Source: Dryomyza anilis (lineage: Eukaryota > Arthropoda > Insecta > Diptera > Dryomyzidae). Taken from it: a stretch of DNA of 64,000 bases. This document shows positions 11,930-21,966 of this stretch, in pieces. The stretch is from NCBI GenBank assembly GCA_951804985.1, contig OX638133.1, positions 6,716,501 through 6,780,500 on the forward strand, read 5' to 3'. A model generated the notes under the pieces. It was not told where the DNA came from and made no database searches. It saw only the letters and a list, made by a program, of their open reading frames with translations. The number at the start of each line of letters is the position of its first letter. The first letter of the stretch is position 1. A program made the translations under genes and the position numbers.

Positions 11930-12020
11930 ATCAAGAATATATTTACTTTCTCATACCGGACATGCCTATTTCTGGCTGTTATAAACAGATGCCTAAATTG
12001 AATGTACCTGGAATTTACTT
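11930..12020 (-). mobile_element. GTCY element remnant
   Basis: TGATCAAGAATATATTTACT and CATACCGGACATGCC, then GCTGTTATA, correspond to the reverse complement of the core and the GGTATGGAAAAG block of GTCY elements. Both ends are missing. Confidence 0.6.
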
Positions 12021-12028
12021 TTAGTGTA

Positions 12029-12624
12029 GTCAGCCCAATCGAGGTTCCCGATGAACGGAAGCTCGTCGGATTGTTCTTCTTCCGACGGAAAAAAATCTAA
12101 TCAAGTTTTCCGAGCAACGGGAAACATTTATAAAACAACGCAACATTGTTTTCCTCCCAATTTCGATATTAAATGCCAAATTTCGAAGTAAAAATTAAAT
12201 TTGTTTTCAATTTTATTGATTGAACGTACTCTATTTGACATTTTAAAATGACTGCAAATACAAAACGAATGTAATTTTATTTTTTAATTTATTTTTTAAA
12301 TGCTAACGACAGTATGTACTTTTCATAGCAATTTTAGCAAGTTTCCATAATCCAAGCAGTCGAAATAAATTATTGTTTAACTATTTGCACAGTTTAAACT
12401 ACTTTATTTCTGCAATCAATTACTAAAAATCTAAAATTTCATGTTTTCACATAAAAATAAAATGTGAACAAATTTGACGGTAAATGTTCACACGACGGGA
12501 AACTCGATTGATTTGTTTCCGATGAACATTTACGAATATACGTCGGATAACTGTGAGTTGCTCGATTGCTTTTTTGTCAATTCCGTCGGAAATGTCTCCC
12601 GACGCGTTTCTCGATTAGGCTGAG
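12029..12624. mobile_element. TCAGCC-ended inverted-repeat element with TA duplication
   Basis: The left end GTCAGCCCAATCGAGGTTCC is mirrored by the right end CTCGATTAGGCTGAG. TA flanks both sides (12027-12028 and 12625-12626). Subterminal CGACGGAA and CGACGGGAAAC motifs recur in both orientations (e.g. 12092, 12493, 12588). No coding frame is present. It is a non-autonomous DNA transposon, probably Tc1/mariner-type from the TA duplication. Confidence 0.7.
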
Positions 12625-12626
12625 TA

Positions 12627-13780
12627 TATAAAAAGGCTAAGGTCGTTCTATCTCGAAGTATCCACGATAATTTTTAAGAAAATCTAATGGTGACTCTATT
12701 AAAATATGTTTAAAAGTTGTTTAGAGATGTAATATAAGTATATGTGATAAACATCTCAGTTTTCTTAGTGTACTGTAAAATATATTTGGATTTAAATATT
12801 TTGATTTATTCAGTTGAACGAAGTAACAGTATCATCGCATATATTAATGTTAAATGTGACCTATTTGAAAAAAAAAAAACAAATTGTATAGGAAAATATT
12901 ATTATGAGAAAAATATAATAAAAAATTATCATTTCACGATCACCTCTTCCTATTATGTTATACTTTAAATTAATGCAGAATTAATGCTAAATCAGTTACA
13001 ACGGAAGTGGCCCATTATATATTTGTTTACAAATGACTCCAGTTTATGTTTGTGATATTTTGTGAAATATGCGTTGACAGTTGACACTTTAAATTTATGC
13101 CAACATGGTGCATTCCGTGTACGATTGACAAATAGTGAGATTATAATATTTATGTTTTCATAAATGATGAGTAGAGAACTTTAAAGACTGCTTAAAAAAA
13201 TATTTATACACACAAAAAAAATCTGTAATGCGGTTGGAAGAATGCAAAAGTTATTTGTAACAACCGAATTTATTCTGTTAGAATGACATTTTTAAAGATT
13301 TGTTTTTGAAACTGCTGTATTCGATCGGCACTATAAATGATATCAGAGAGACACATCTCAATTTGTAGTAAAATAGATTTAAATTGATTGTCTTCCAATC
13401 TTCACAATTTTAGTTTTTGTTATAAGAAACGATTTCACATTTGAGAAAACCGAAAAATTAAATTAAACTAAAAGTTGTAATAACTTATAAAATTTAATTT
13501 TAATTCAATATAATAAATTTGTATGATTTATAGCTGTATTAAATTCAATTTTGAAATTTTTTCTTTACCCTCAATAATTTCCTAACTATTTCTGCTGCAC
13601 CCAAACGAATCACAAACGCAAGCAGTGCAATCATATTAATGGGCAGATGTCAAAATTGTTGTTATTTATGTCTTTTAATAAAAGGGCAGGCAATTTATAA
13701 AATTTATTGCAATATTAATCGAAAATCATATCATATCAAAATATAAATAAAATATATATATTATACAAATGCAAACACAT
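12627..13780. other. Unassigned AT-rich intergenic DNA
   Basis: Nothing nameable except a short repeat end at about 13210-13300 (AATGCGGTTGGAAGAATG...TTGTAACAACCG), which is related in inverse orientation to 1885-1927. Confidence 0.5.
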
Positions 13781-13794
13781 GCCATATACATTTT

Positions 13795-14065
13795 ATGCTC
13801 ACTCTCGGTATCACACAAAATAGCGCCCCTCACGACTCAGTCAGTCAGGCAGTGTAAACACACACATGAGGCTGTCATAACAGTGAATGCAGCAGCAATC
13901 ACTTAAGCAATTTGTAACGCACTCCTTGCAAATATTGTATTTCGATATCAAATCGAATTTTCACATCAACGCAAAATGTCAAATTACCGTTGCATTGTTG
14001 CTGTTTTTGTTATTTTTATTATTGTTGTTGTTGTAATAATATTAACTTTGCGGATATTTGAGAGA
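13795..14065. promoter_or_regulatory. Candidate regulatory block (composition only)
   Basis: A mixed-composition, non-repetitive block with GCGCCCCTCACGACTCAGTC, GAATGCAGCAGCAATCACTT and a TTGTTGTTGTTG-like tract stands out from the AT-rich surroundings. It resembles fly enhancer DNA in texture. No specific factor binding is proven. Confidence 0.3.
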
Positions 14066-14420
14066 TTTCTGCGATCCCAGTAGGAAGTCAATTGACATTT
14101 CAAAAAAATATTACAACGATTATGAAAAACTGAAAGAACTAGATGAATCTCTGAATAAAGCTTATTTGTCTGGGTTTAAAAATAGTAATGGTTCGTGATC
14201 CCTGAAATTGAATATTTCGAAACCTTATCTTGTTATCGCTATACCGAAACTGTTTCAATAAACAAAATTTGAAATCGTAATCGAAACTGAAACGAGGTAG
14301 AAATACTAAATCGTAAACTTTATTAATTTCTGTTCCGATTTCTAGTTTTCATTTAATACCAGGGATTCCAATAAAAATGTTAATAATTCATGACTTATCC
14401 CTTAATCCCGGGAGTTTTTT

Positions 14421-15203
14421 TATACCCTACACCTGAGAGGTACAGGGTATATTAACTTTGTGCATATATTGTAACGCCCCTTAGGAGGCGTGTCCGGTAT
14501 GGAAAAGTATATATATTCTTGATCAGCATCACTACCCGAGTCCGTTTAGCCATGTCCGTCTGTCTGTCTGTCTGTCCGTCTTGCTGTCCGAATACAGAAA
14601 AACTTGAGAAATACTGATCAGAATGCGATGTATTTTAGCCAAAAGTAGGAACTGAGTTTGAAAATGAGCCAAATCGGTCAACGGACACGCCCACCTCCCA
14701 TACAAGTCACTTTTATATAACTCTTTAGGAACTAATAACTCGAAAAGTATTCAAGATATAGTTATAAAATTTAAAACGTATTGTTATAATTTATACAAAA
14801 ATATGTGGTCCAAAAATGGGCGTGATCCGCCCACTTTCTTTTTCATTATTTCCCGGGTTTTCATAGTGGAAATTTGAACCGTAAATTATTAAAATCAAAT
14901 CTATAAAATATTTGAAATATAGGCGTGGTCCGCCCATTTACATTTTTCTAATTTTTTTGTATTAGTTTTTTATACTTTTATATCAATTTTTTAAATTATG
15001 GGGATATAAGATGTAAATTTCTGATATGTGAATAATATTCTGAGGGTGGGGAGGTTCAGTATAATTTAAAACTTTAAAATTAAGATATACAATTAAATAT
15101 CCCACCAATGGTGTAGGGTATTCCATATTCGGGCCCGACCGACTATAAAAGTCCGCCCCATGTGACCGAACTTACCCATGTGACCTAACTTTCTCAACTC
15201 GTT
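14421..15203 (+). mobile_element. GTCY (mini-me-like) element, subfamily A
   Basis: Complete copy. It holds TATACCCTACACCTGAGAGG, GTAACGCCCCTTAGGAGGCG, the core TATATATTCTTGATCAGCAT, (GTCT)n, CGGACACGCCCACCTCCCAT, two CGTGATCCGCCCAC/CGTGGTCCGCCCAT boxes, GGGCCCGACCGACTATA, and an end at CTCAACTCGT. The conserved GC-rich boxes are non-coding. Confidence 0.85.
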
Positions 15204-15690
15204 TATAATTGCAAAAGTCACGGGATTTTCAAAATGCTTCGCGATAGAATTTCTATTGTATACCAATTATATCTTTAAATAATATTTAATTCATTTTAGC
15301 TCCATAAAATAAAATCCACTGATGCTGGAACGAACCCTTAATATTTATTTACTACACAAAAAAGCAAAAAATTAAAATCATTGAATATTTATTTTGATGA
15401 CTAACAATGAGTTAATATTTTAAATTATTTCCTACCTGGCAACGTCTGTTAAATGTATACATTGCATAATAAACTGACAGCAGTTACAAAATGAGATTCG
15501 TTGTATATTTAGCTTCTGTTTGCATTTTAAAAATGTGCCGAGTTTTTTTTTGCTTACGCAATAAAAAAAGGTCCATACTTTATATTTTATTTTAAACATG
15601 CCACAATGACCACCCATAGCATTTGACGGTAACATTATTAAATGAGGTCCCCCTTGTTTTTTTTTGGAAAACTTTTGCCACATACTGTGA
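15204..15690. other. Unassigned intergenic DNA
   Basis: AT-rich with a somewhat mixed portion at 15430-15690. The minus-strand frame there (83 residues, 15432-15683) has no recognisable domain. Confidence 0.5.
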
Positions 15691-15694
15691 ACGT

Positions 15695-16060
15695 GGCTGG
15701 TTATCTACCCTCAAACACTAACAATCGACACTCACGAATGCAATTTTGTAAGTGCCTCCCCCAGGAGAACGCATTTGGGCGCGTTTTTATTGCCGCTTAA
15801 TGCATCCGGTGCTTTTTGTTGCTCTGATTCCTAAAGCACCCCATTTTATCTATTTATAGCTCTGATGTCCTGTTTCTGTATAGTTCTGTATCTTCTCTGG
15901 GCTGTTTATTTAGGCGTGAACGTCACTTTACATTACGTACGTAATGTGTGTAACGTGCATTATCTTGTTATATTTATTGTTTTGAGAGGTTTGTAAAAAC
16001 ATCGTTTATCTAAAGTTAAGCTCCTGAGCAAACTTTGGCACATCGGCAAACGTCGGGGGT
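15695..16060. promoter_or_regulatory. Candidate regulatory block (composition only)
   Basis: A non-repetitive GC-richer stretch contains CCCCCAGGAGAACGCATTTG, GGCGCGTTTTTATTGCC, CTTAATGCATCC and ACGTACGTAATGTGTGTAACG. The TTTATTG (Hox-like) and palindromic ACGTACGT motifs are suggestive only. Confidence 0.3.
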
Positions 16061-16369
16061 TACCTATAATAAAAATGCAGGACTTTGAAAATTTATGACC
16101 TTTTGCAAATATACCTTTTGCAAATATAACCGCAACGAACGTTGGTTGTTCATAATATTTATTTTCTGCTTAATTATGATTTTCTTATTAAAAGTATAAA
16201 TATAATTCTATATAATTCGGTGGATTTAGATAGGGCATTTTCTCATAATGCTGGGTGCATAATTTAAATTTTAAAAACGTTTTCATTTAATATGAAAAAT
16301 TTAATGTTTTCAGAACAGTACGTCATAAAAACATAATTCGACCAAAATGAAATTCAAAAAATATATATA

Positions 16370-16594
16370 TCGTCGTTGTAGAACTAAAAGTCACCAACTA
16401 AATTTTAAAAATGCCAATTGTTACTTTACAAAAACCTACAATATTCGTACCAAATGATAAGAAAATGTGAATCTATCAATTGGTATTTCAACTTTAAAAA
16501 TGTATCAATTAGTTTTTGTAATAATGACCAATAAAGTTGAAATTTAAGATTTTCATAAAAATGTATTTAGTGACTTTTAGTTCTACAATGACGA
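16370..16594. mobile_element. TCGTCGTTGTAG MITE
   Basis: The ends TCGTCGTTGTAGAACTAAAA and TTTTAGTTCTACAATGACGA are inverted repeats flanked by ATATATA on both sides. The inverted homology extends well beyond the ends, through GTCACC(A)A and TTAAAAATG. It is a palindromic element with no coding capacity. Confidence 0.8.
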
Positions 16595-16755
16595 TATATA
16601 TTTCTTCGCTAACAGTGATCGAGATAGGTTTTCTGTGAGATAGGTTTTCTGTTTAAATATTTATAAAAAAATGAATAAAGATCATTTTTGTTTAACATTT
16701 CAATAAATAAATTTTAGATAATTTCGAAAATGTGTAAACTAGACCCATAGGAACA

Positions 16756-17466
16756 TTAGGCCGGGTCAGTCTCCATAAAAATAAAACTTTTTTTTAAAAG
16801 TCCGCCCCTAAAATTAAAGATTATCTCGTAAATGTGTCAAACATATATTTTTTATTTATTTCTAACCCGATAAAATTGTTTTTTAATGTCCGATCATGAA
16901 GTTTTATATACTGTTGAAAATGTCTCAGCGGTTAACACATTTGTCCTATAGGTTGAGTTGACCTCCGCGGCCACCTTCGATCACAGAAAAAATAATCGAC
17001 GTAAATATAGCAAACCGTCGTTAATTGCATTCATTAATCAATTCAGTAAACAGTGAATTTCTTCGTTAATTCAGCAATTCTGTTTGCTAATATAAATATT
17101 TGAGGGTCAATGCAGCAAAAAATTTAGTCGGCGCAGTTTTAGCAAATATAATTACTGTAACTGCGCCGACTAATTAATTTGCTGCATTGTCGTACAAATC
17201 ATATTAGCAAACAGGATTGCTGAATTAACGAAGAATAGCAAATGTTTTCATTAAATTAGTGAATGTCATGGATTGATAAATGGATTGATTAATGAATGCA
17301 ATTAATGTCGGTGGCTATATTTACATAAATTATTTTTTTCTGTGTTGAGTGATATCACTAAAAGCGGGGTTCAAATACAATTTTTTTTAAAATATTTCTC
17401 TCACTTTTACGAGGTAAGCTTTCATTTTAGGGGCAGACTTTCAAACATTTTTTTGACCCGGCCTAA
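16756..17466. mobile_element. TTAGGCCGGGTCA inverted-repeat element with 6 bp duplication
   Basis: Left TTAGGCCGGGTCA and right TGACCCGGCCTAA are perfect inverted ends. Subterminal AAAGTCCGCCCCTAAAAT is mirrored by ATTTTAGGGGCAGACTTT. The target duplication is GGAACA (16750-16755 and 17467-17472). The right copy runs into the edge of the next MITE, so the element inserted at that boundary. It carries a nested foldback at 16982-17344. The superfamily is not assigned. Confidence 0.78.
16982..17344. mobile_element. Foldback MITE (CACAGAAAAAATAAT ends), nested
   Basis: Almost the whole 363 bp is one imperfect palindrome. CACAGAAAAAATAAT is mirrored by ATTATTTTTTTCTGTG. AACAGGATTGCTGAATTAAC mirrors its counterpart on the left, and AGTCGGCGCAGTTTTAG mirrors CTGTAACTGCGCCGACT. 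It shares the CACAGAAAA terminus with other MITEs here. Confidence 0.8.
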
Positions 17467-17470
17467 GGAA

Positions 17471-17670
17471 CACTCAGAAAAAAATCTATTCAAATTGGTC
17501 AATAGGAGAGTTATTGATTCAATAGTATACAAAAAAATAAATATTTTCATATAAACACAAAAATAATTGAATAGTATTTTGTAATATTTGCCTATTCAAA
17601 TTATAATGTATGCTATTGACTAATTTTAATAGCAAAACACTATTGATTTTATAGAATTTTTTTCTGAGTG
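17471..17670. mobile_element. CAC(C/T)CAGAAAA MITE (TTGGTCAATAG family)
   Basis: The ends CACTCAGAAAAAAATC and GAATTTTTTTCTGAGTG are inverted repeats. Diagnostic internal sequence is AAATTGGTCAATAGGA...TTATTGATT...TTTTCATATAAAC. Further copies lie at 32154-33032, 34229-34448, 50239-50462 and 50936-51130. It has no coding capacity. Confidence 0.8.
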
Positions 17671-17700
17671 AAGAAATACAAATTGAAAATTTAATTATAT

Positions 17701-18523
17701 AAATAATCCCGCAAACAAAAAAAGGCTGAACCGATTTAACTGAAAAATGCACCAGGATACTATGAAGTCCGGAGAACATAACTCGGCACATATACAAGCT
17801 AAGACGATGAAACAAAAAATTCAAATACAAAAAAAAATACAAAAGCAAAAATACAAAAACAAAAGCAAAAATTAAACACAAAAGCAATCACACAAAAACA
17901 AAACAAAAGATGGTAATACAAAAACAAAAGCAAACACAAATAACAAAAGCAGAATTACAAAAACAAAAGCAAAAAGAAAACAAACCAAAAACACATAATA
18001 AAAACCAAACCAAAAAACAAAAGCATAAATACAAAAGAAAATACAAAATCAAAAGTAAAACACAAATGCAAAACACAAAAACAAAAGCAAAGACACAAAC
18101 AAACCAAAAACGCAAAATCAAAAGAAAAACACAAAATCAGATAAAAGGTAAAGCTAAAACAAAAACACAAAAAAAAGCAAAGACTCAAAAGCAAAAACAC
18201 AAAAACAGAAGCAAAACACAAAAGCAAAAACATAAAAAAGAAAGTACAAACGCGAAAGCAAAAACACAAAAAAAAACAAAAGAAAACCAAAAAATCAAAA
18301 ACAAAAGGAAAACAAAAACACAAAAACAAACAAATTGACAGCAAAAATCAAAGCACAAACCACAAAAGCAAACACGAAATTTACTTAAAATTTGGAATAT
18401 ATAGTAGAACCCACCAAACAAACTCAATTAGACTATCGAATTAGTAAAATTATTATTAGTAAAATCACTCCATATCCTTGCATTCACAAAATATTTGCAC
18501 TAGTCGTGCAGGGGTCCAGCTAA
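17701..18523 (+). mobile_element. Helitron-like element with A-rich internal array
   Basis: The head GCACCAGGATACTATGAAGT and the tail AAATTTACTTAAAATTTGGA ... TCACTCCATATCCTTG ... GTCGTGCAGGGGTCCAGCTAA are shared with 57683-58381. The 3' end CTAA followed by T fits the Helitron CTRR/T rule, with GC-rich terminal sequence just before it. The centre is a degenerate ACAAAAGC array. The assignment is inference, since the 5' TC end is not clear. Confidence 0.5.
17815..18370 (+). repeat. Degenerate (AAAACAAAAGC/ACACAAAA)n low-complexity array
   Basis: About 550 bp of A-rich sequence is built from AAAACAAAAGC, ACACAAAA and close variants, with almost no T. Frames through it read as K/Q/T-rich on the plus strand and F/C/L-rich on the minus strand. 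Those are compositional artefacts. Confidence 0.9.
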
Positions 18524-18533
18524 TTTTATTTAT

Positions 18534-19172
18534 GGGCCATTCCACACCAAATCGACCAAAAAAAGTCAAATTTGAGATTTTACCTTTTCGATCTTAATGA
18601 AATTTTGGCAACTGATAAAGGGTATCGAGACATGCACTAAACAATTTCTTTTTATTTTTTCCGACCACTACTTCCAGAGATACAGTGGCTCAAAGTTGGA
18701 AAAAAGTGCCAAAAATCACTTTTGTACTGTTGTTCATATTTAAATATCTCTTGAACTAGAAATTTTGCATGAACATTAACAATAAATTGACGAAAACTCA
18801 GGATTTTTTTCAGAATTTTAAAAAGGGTCCTTTTTAAGGACATCAATTTTGAAGTGCAAGGATAATGACCACGGGCCACATGTTACCGTTTGGAAATTAC
18901 AACTTAATTTTTCTAAAAGCTTGTTCTATTAACTTTAAAACGAGCCATTAACGGAGTTTCTAGCATTTCTAGTTCAAGAGATATTTAAATATGAACAACA
19001 GTACAAAAGTGATTTTTGGCACTTTTTTTCCAACTTTGAGCCACTGTATCTCTGGAAGTAGTGGTCGGAAAAAAATTGTTTAGTGCATGTCTCGATACCC
19101 TTTATCAGTTGCCAAAATTTCATTGATTTCAATCGAAGAATGTGAGTTCCAACCGCTGGTGTGGAATGGCCC
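18534..19172. mobile_element. Long-inverted-repeat element, GGGCCATTCCACACC ends
   Basis: The ends GGGCCATTCCACACC and GGTGTGGAATGGCCC are perfect inverted repeats, and the arms extend about 230 bp. GAGATACAGTGGCTCAAAGT is mirrored at 19028-19052. A central spacer includes AATGACCACGGGCCAC. Flanks of TTTAT (left) and TTATA (right) suggest a short AT-rich duplication. A diverged right arm recurs at 30264-30600. Confidence 0.8.
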
Positions 19173-19683
19173 TTATATATCTCTCAGATTTATTTATTTC
19201 TTTCAAATCACTTCTTAATAATTCTTCATATTAGTTAACTTTTTCATTACTTCATTATTCTTAAGAAAAGTTACTACAAAAGGGAAACTTTATTATAAAA
19301 TTTTTTCAGATTTCAGACTAATCAGTTTCACATTACAGTTTCAGTTTCTCATTACATGACACTTCATCATTAAAAATAGCTTAAAAATTGTAGTTTTTAT
19401 TATTTTATGATTTGCCCAATTAACGCTAAATGTCAATGACATGAACCATGTGTACTTAAACCACACGATTTCGTGTTATTATAGCGTAAAATAAATTTTA
19501 CGTTGACGCTAATGACAAATAACAAAATTTTCTTTTTTGTGTAATTGCAAGAATCTGTCATCAAGCGGTACGAATACGCTTCTATAATAATTGGCGACAT
19601 GGAACGTTAATTAGGGAATTCGCTAAATATTTCTATTGCGTGAGTTTTTGCACGAATCTGTGGTCAAAAATTTAAATGATATA
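19173..19683. other. Unassigned intergenic DNA
   Basis: AT-rich. A weak inverted pair lies at 19420-19530 (AACGCTAAATGTCA against TGACGCTAATGAC, with GCGTAAAAT/ATTTTACG inside). It may be an old foldback element. Confidence 0.45.
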
Positions 19684-19928
19684 TCGTCGTTGTAGAACGA
19701 AAAGTCACCAAATACATATTTATGAAAAACTTAAATTTCGAGTTTGTTGATCAATATTTTAAAAAGTAATTGATGCATTTTTAAAAGTGAAAAATTAACT
19801 AATAGATTTACATTTTCTTATTAAATTGAGATCATCGATTAAAAATTGACAGATTTATAAAGATTTTTGTAAATGAATATTTGGCATTTTAAAAATGTAT
19901 TTGGTGACTTTTCGTTTTACAACGACGG
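19684..19928. mobile_element. TCGTCGTTGTAG MITE
   Basis: The ends TCGTCGTTGTAGAACGAAAA and TTTTCGTTTTACAACGACGG are flanked by ATA and TATA. The inner GTCACCAAATACAT arm is mirrored by ATGTATTTGGTGAC. Confidence 0.8.
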
Positions 19929-19975
19929 TATATAAAATGATATGAAGATTTTTTTTATTAAATTATGTTTGTTTT

Positions 19976-20187
19976 TATACCCTAGACAATTAGGGTATAT
20001 TCAGTTTGGTTATCCGTTTGTAAGCACCAAAAGAAAACGTGTTTGGAATAGTATATATAAATATTCTTGATCAACATGTCCTTCTGAGACGATCTGTCTT
20101 TCTGCTGAAATCACATTTACAGGGAAACTACAAGAGATAGATCCATTAAATTCGGAAGTTAGATTACTTATGCATCTACGATCAGAA
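19976..20187 (+). mobile_element. GTCY element remnant (subfamily B-like)
   Basis: TATACCCTAGACAATTAGGG, TTCAGTTTGGTTATCCGTTT, TATTCTTGATCAACATG and CTGTCTTTCTGCTGAAATCA follow the order of subfamily B elements with many substitutions and a short GTCY tract. The 3' part is missing beyond about 20187. Confidence 0.65.
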
Positions 20188-20241
20188 CCGAGTGCAAATG
20201 GGTTAAGGTTAGCCTTATAACCTTAACCCATTTTCACTCGG
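20188..20241. repeat. 24 bp-arm perfect-type hairpin
   Basis: CCGAGTGCAAATGGGTTAAG followed by GTTA pairs with TAACCTTAACCCATTTTCAC followed by TCGG, with one mismatch over 24 bp and a 6 nt loop. Transcribed, it would form a strong stem. A half-related AAGGCTAACCTTATAAAATT...CACTCGGG lies at 23868-23900. Confidence 0.85.
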
Positions 20242-20640
20242 GTCTCCAAATAGAGCATAAAATTTCAAAATCAATTTTTTCAAAATCGGTAAGTGTTAGG
20301 AAACAACTAAATTTGTACCTTCGTGATGATTGGAAAAAATTTATGAAAATTTAAGTTATTTTAAAAGTTATTTTTTTATTATTATAATCAGAAGTTTAAA
20401 TGTATGCATATTTCAGTAAAATATTACAAATTAAAGTAAATCTTATCAACTGAGTCACTATTAAAAAACTCTAATGTTATTTTAATCTCACGTGACTTGA
20501 AGAGGGGATCAACCCAAAAGCTATAATCGCATATGTTTTCAAAGGCAAACCCGAAAATAATGTGAATTAAACTAAACATAACATTAGCAGACCCCTTCTG
20601 ATTGCTCAAAGTGCAAGAATCCTTTTCACACCCCTGAACA
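20242..20640. other. Unassigned AT-rich DNA
   Basis: No repeat, RNA or gene is recognised. Mostly A/T-rich with a mixed tail after 20480. Confidence 0.5.
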
Positions 20641-20644
20641 AAAC

Positions 20645-21270
20645 TATTTCAAAAAGTCCTGTCCACATGACTTTCATCGTTCGTGGCTCTAATTGTGCTA
20701 CGAGTGTAAAAAGCAAAAACAATACAATGCGATTTCGACCCCTGGACAACATATGGAAAAATGGCATAAGTCACACATGACAAATGCACCGCCGGACACG
20801 CGACTAAAGAATATATATTGTTGCGACTGTGGCGCGGCGCGTCATCCAACAAAACGTGTGTCAAAATAACATTCATCGGAAGAGAGGGCGCGGCGGTCAT
20901 AGCAGCGGTTTCGATGCCGCCCATTCATTTGTACGTTGGGCAGAGTTACCAACGATAAAAAATAACAAATGAAAAATATATAAATAAATAAAAAAGAAAC
21001 AAAAAAGAGTAAAATATTGCAAAATAATTTAATTTTTTTTATTTTTCTTTTGTGCGCACGTACGACTCTCTTGCTGTCGCCAAAACCCGGCTTCTGCGGT
21101 TTTTATTAGTAAAATGTGACAAACATGCGTCGCCGTGGCATAGAGTTAAATTCATCATCGTCAACATGATCGCGAACTTTTAACTGTGACGAATTTCATC
21201 CAAACGTAGAACCGCGCACGAGTTTCGCAATAATTCGGTCTGCCTGCTGGCCGGCCGGTAATAATGATAA
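20645..21270. promoter_or_regulatory. CpG/GC-richer island, candidate regulatory block
   Basis: Non-repetitive with dense CpG patches: GCGACTGTGGCGCGGCGCGT (20820s), AGGGCGCGGCGGTCATAGC (20885) and GGCCGGCCGGTAATAATG (21250). The 91-residue minus-strand frame at 20649-20924 lacks any recognisable domain. Conserved non-coding DNA or an unrecognised exon are both possible. I prefer non-coding. Confidence 0.35.
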
Positions 21271-21965
21271 AAATCGTTTGCTGCACCGCTAAAAAAAGTT
21301 ACTTTTATATATAGAAAGCTACAAATCAGTTCTAGAATTCATTATATTTTTAGAATTCCCAGCAAACCAAACCATATTTTTATGATATCGAAACGTTTAT
21401 AGGCCCAAATTATCATTTCAGATAATCGAAAATCAAACGAGAATGATAGGGTTTTCGATAAAAACGAAGTTATATATACGATATCGTTATTTTTGTCGCT
21501 ATAGATATCGAATTGATATCGAAAAAGTGTTCATATATAAGATAAACATAATATAAACAAATTTTCTTTGTTCAGAAAATTTTATTTTTTGACAATAATT
21601 TAAAAAAACACACAATTCAATTTCAAAATATTTAGAGTTTCATATCGTAAATTAATCATCATTTTATCGATTTCAAAAATGTACGTCAAATGGTTACAAC
21701 TTTGCTAAACTTTTAATTTTTATTCGTTACCTTAGTCGAATTGTGCTGTGGTCATGTTGGGGAACTCGACATTGTATTTTTACATTTTATAACCCATACC
21801 ACCATGATATGGTCAGGATCATGATACTATTTGAAGGTACTATACTTATCAGATTGCTGATTTGTTCCCACCGTGTTCCCACCATTATTCGTGAAATTAT
21901 TAAATTCTTTCGAAATCTATTTAAAACATTTTTTTCGAGCCCTTTCAAACAAAAAATTGTTTACT
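21271..21965. other. Unassigned intergenic DNA
   Basis: AT-rich with several ATATCGATA/GATATCG-like short palindromes (21380-21530). No feature is supported. Confidence 0.45.
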
Positions 21966-21966
21966 G

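Noticed and set aside
17910..18338. Long K/Q/T-rich plus-strand frame, F/C/L-rich on the other strand
   Set aside because: Produced by the T-free ACAAAAGC array. The same happens at 54421-55518 and 57815-58207.
20649..20924. 91-residue minus-strand frame in the CpG island
   Set aside because: No recognisable domain, splice context or codon pattern. A GC-rich patch has fewer chance stops.
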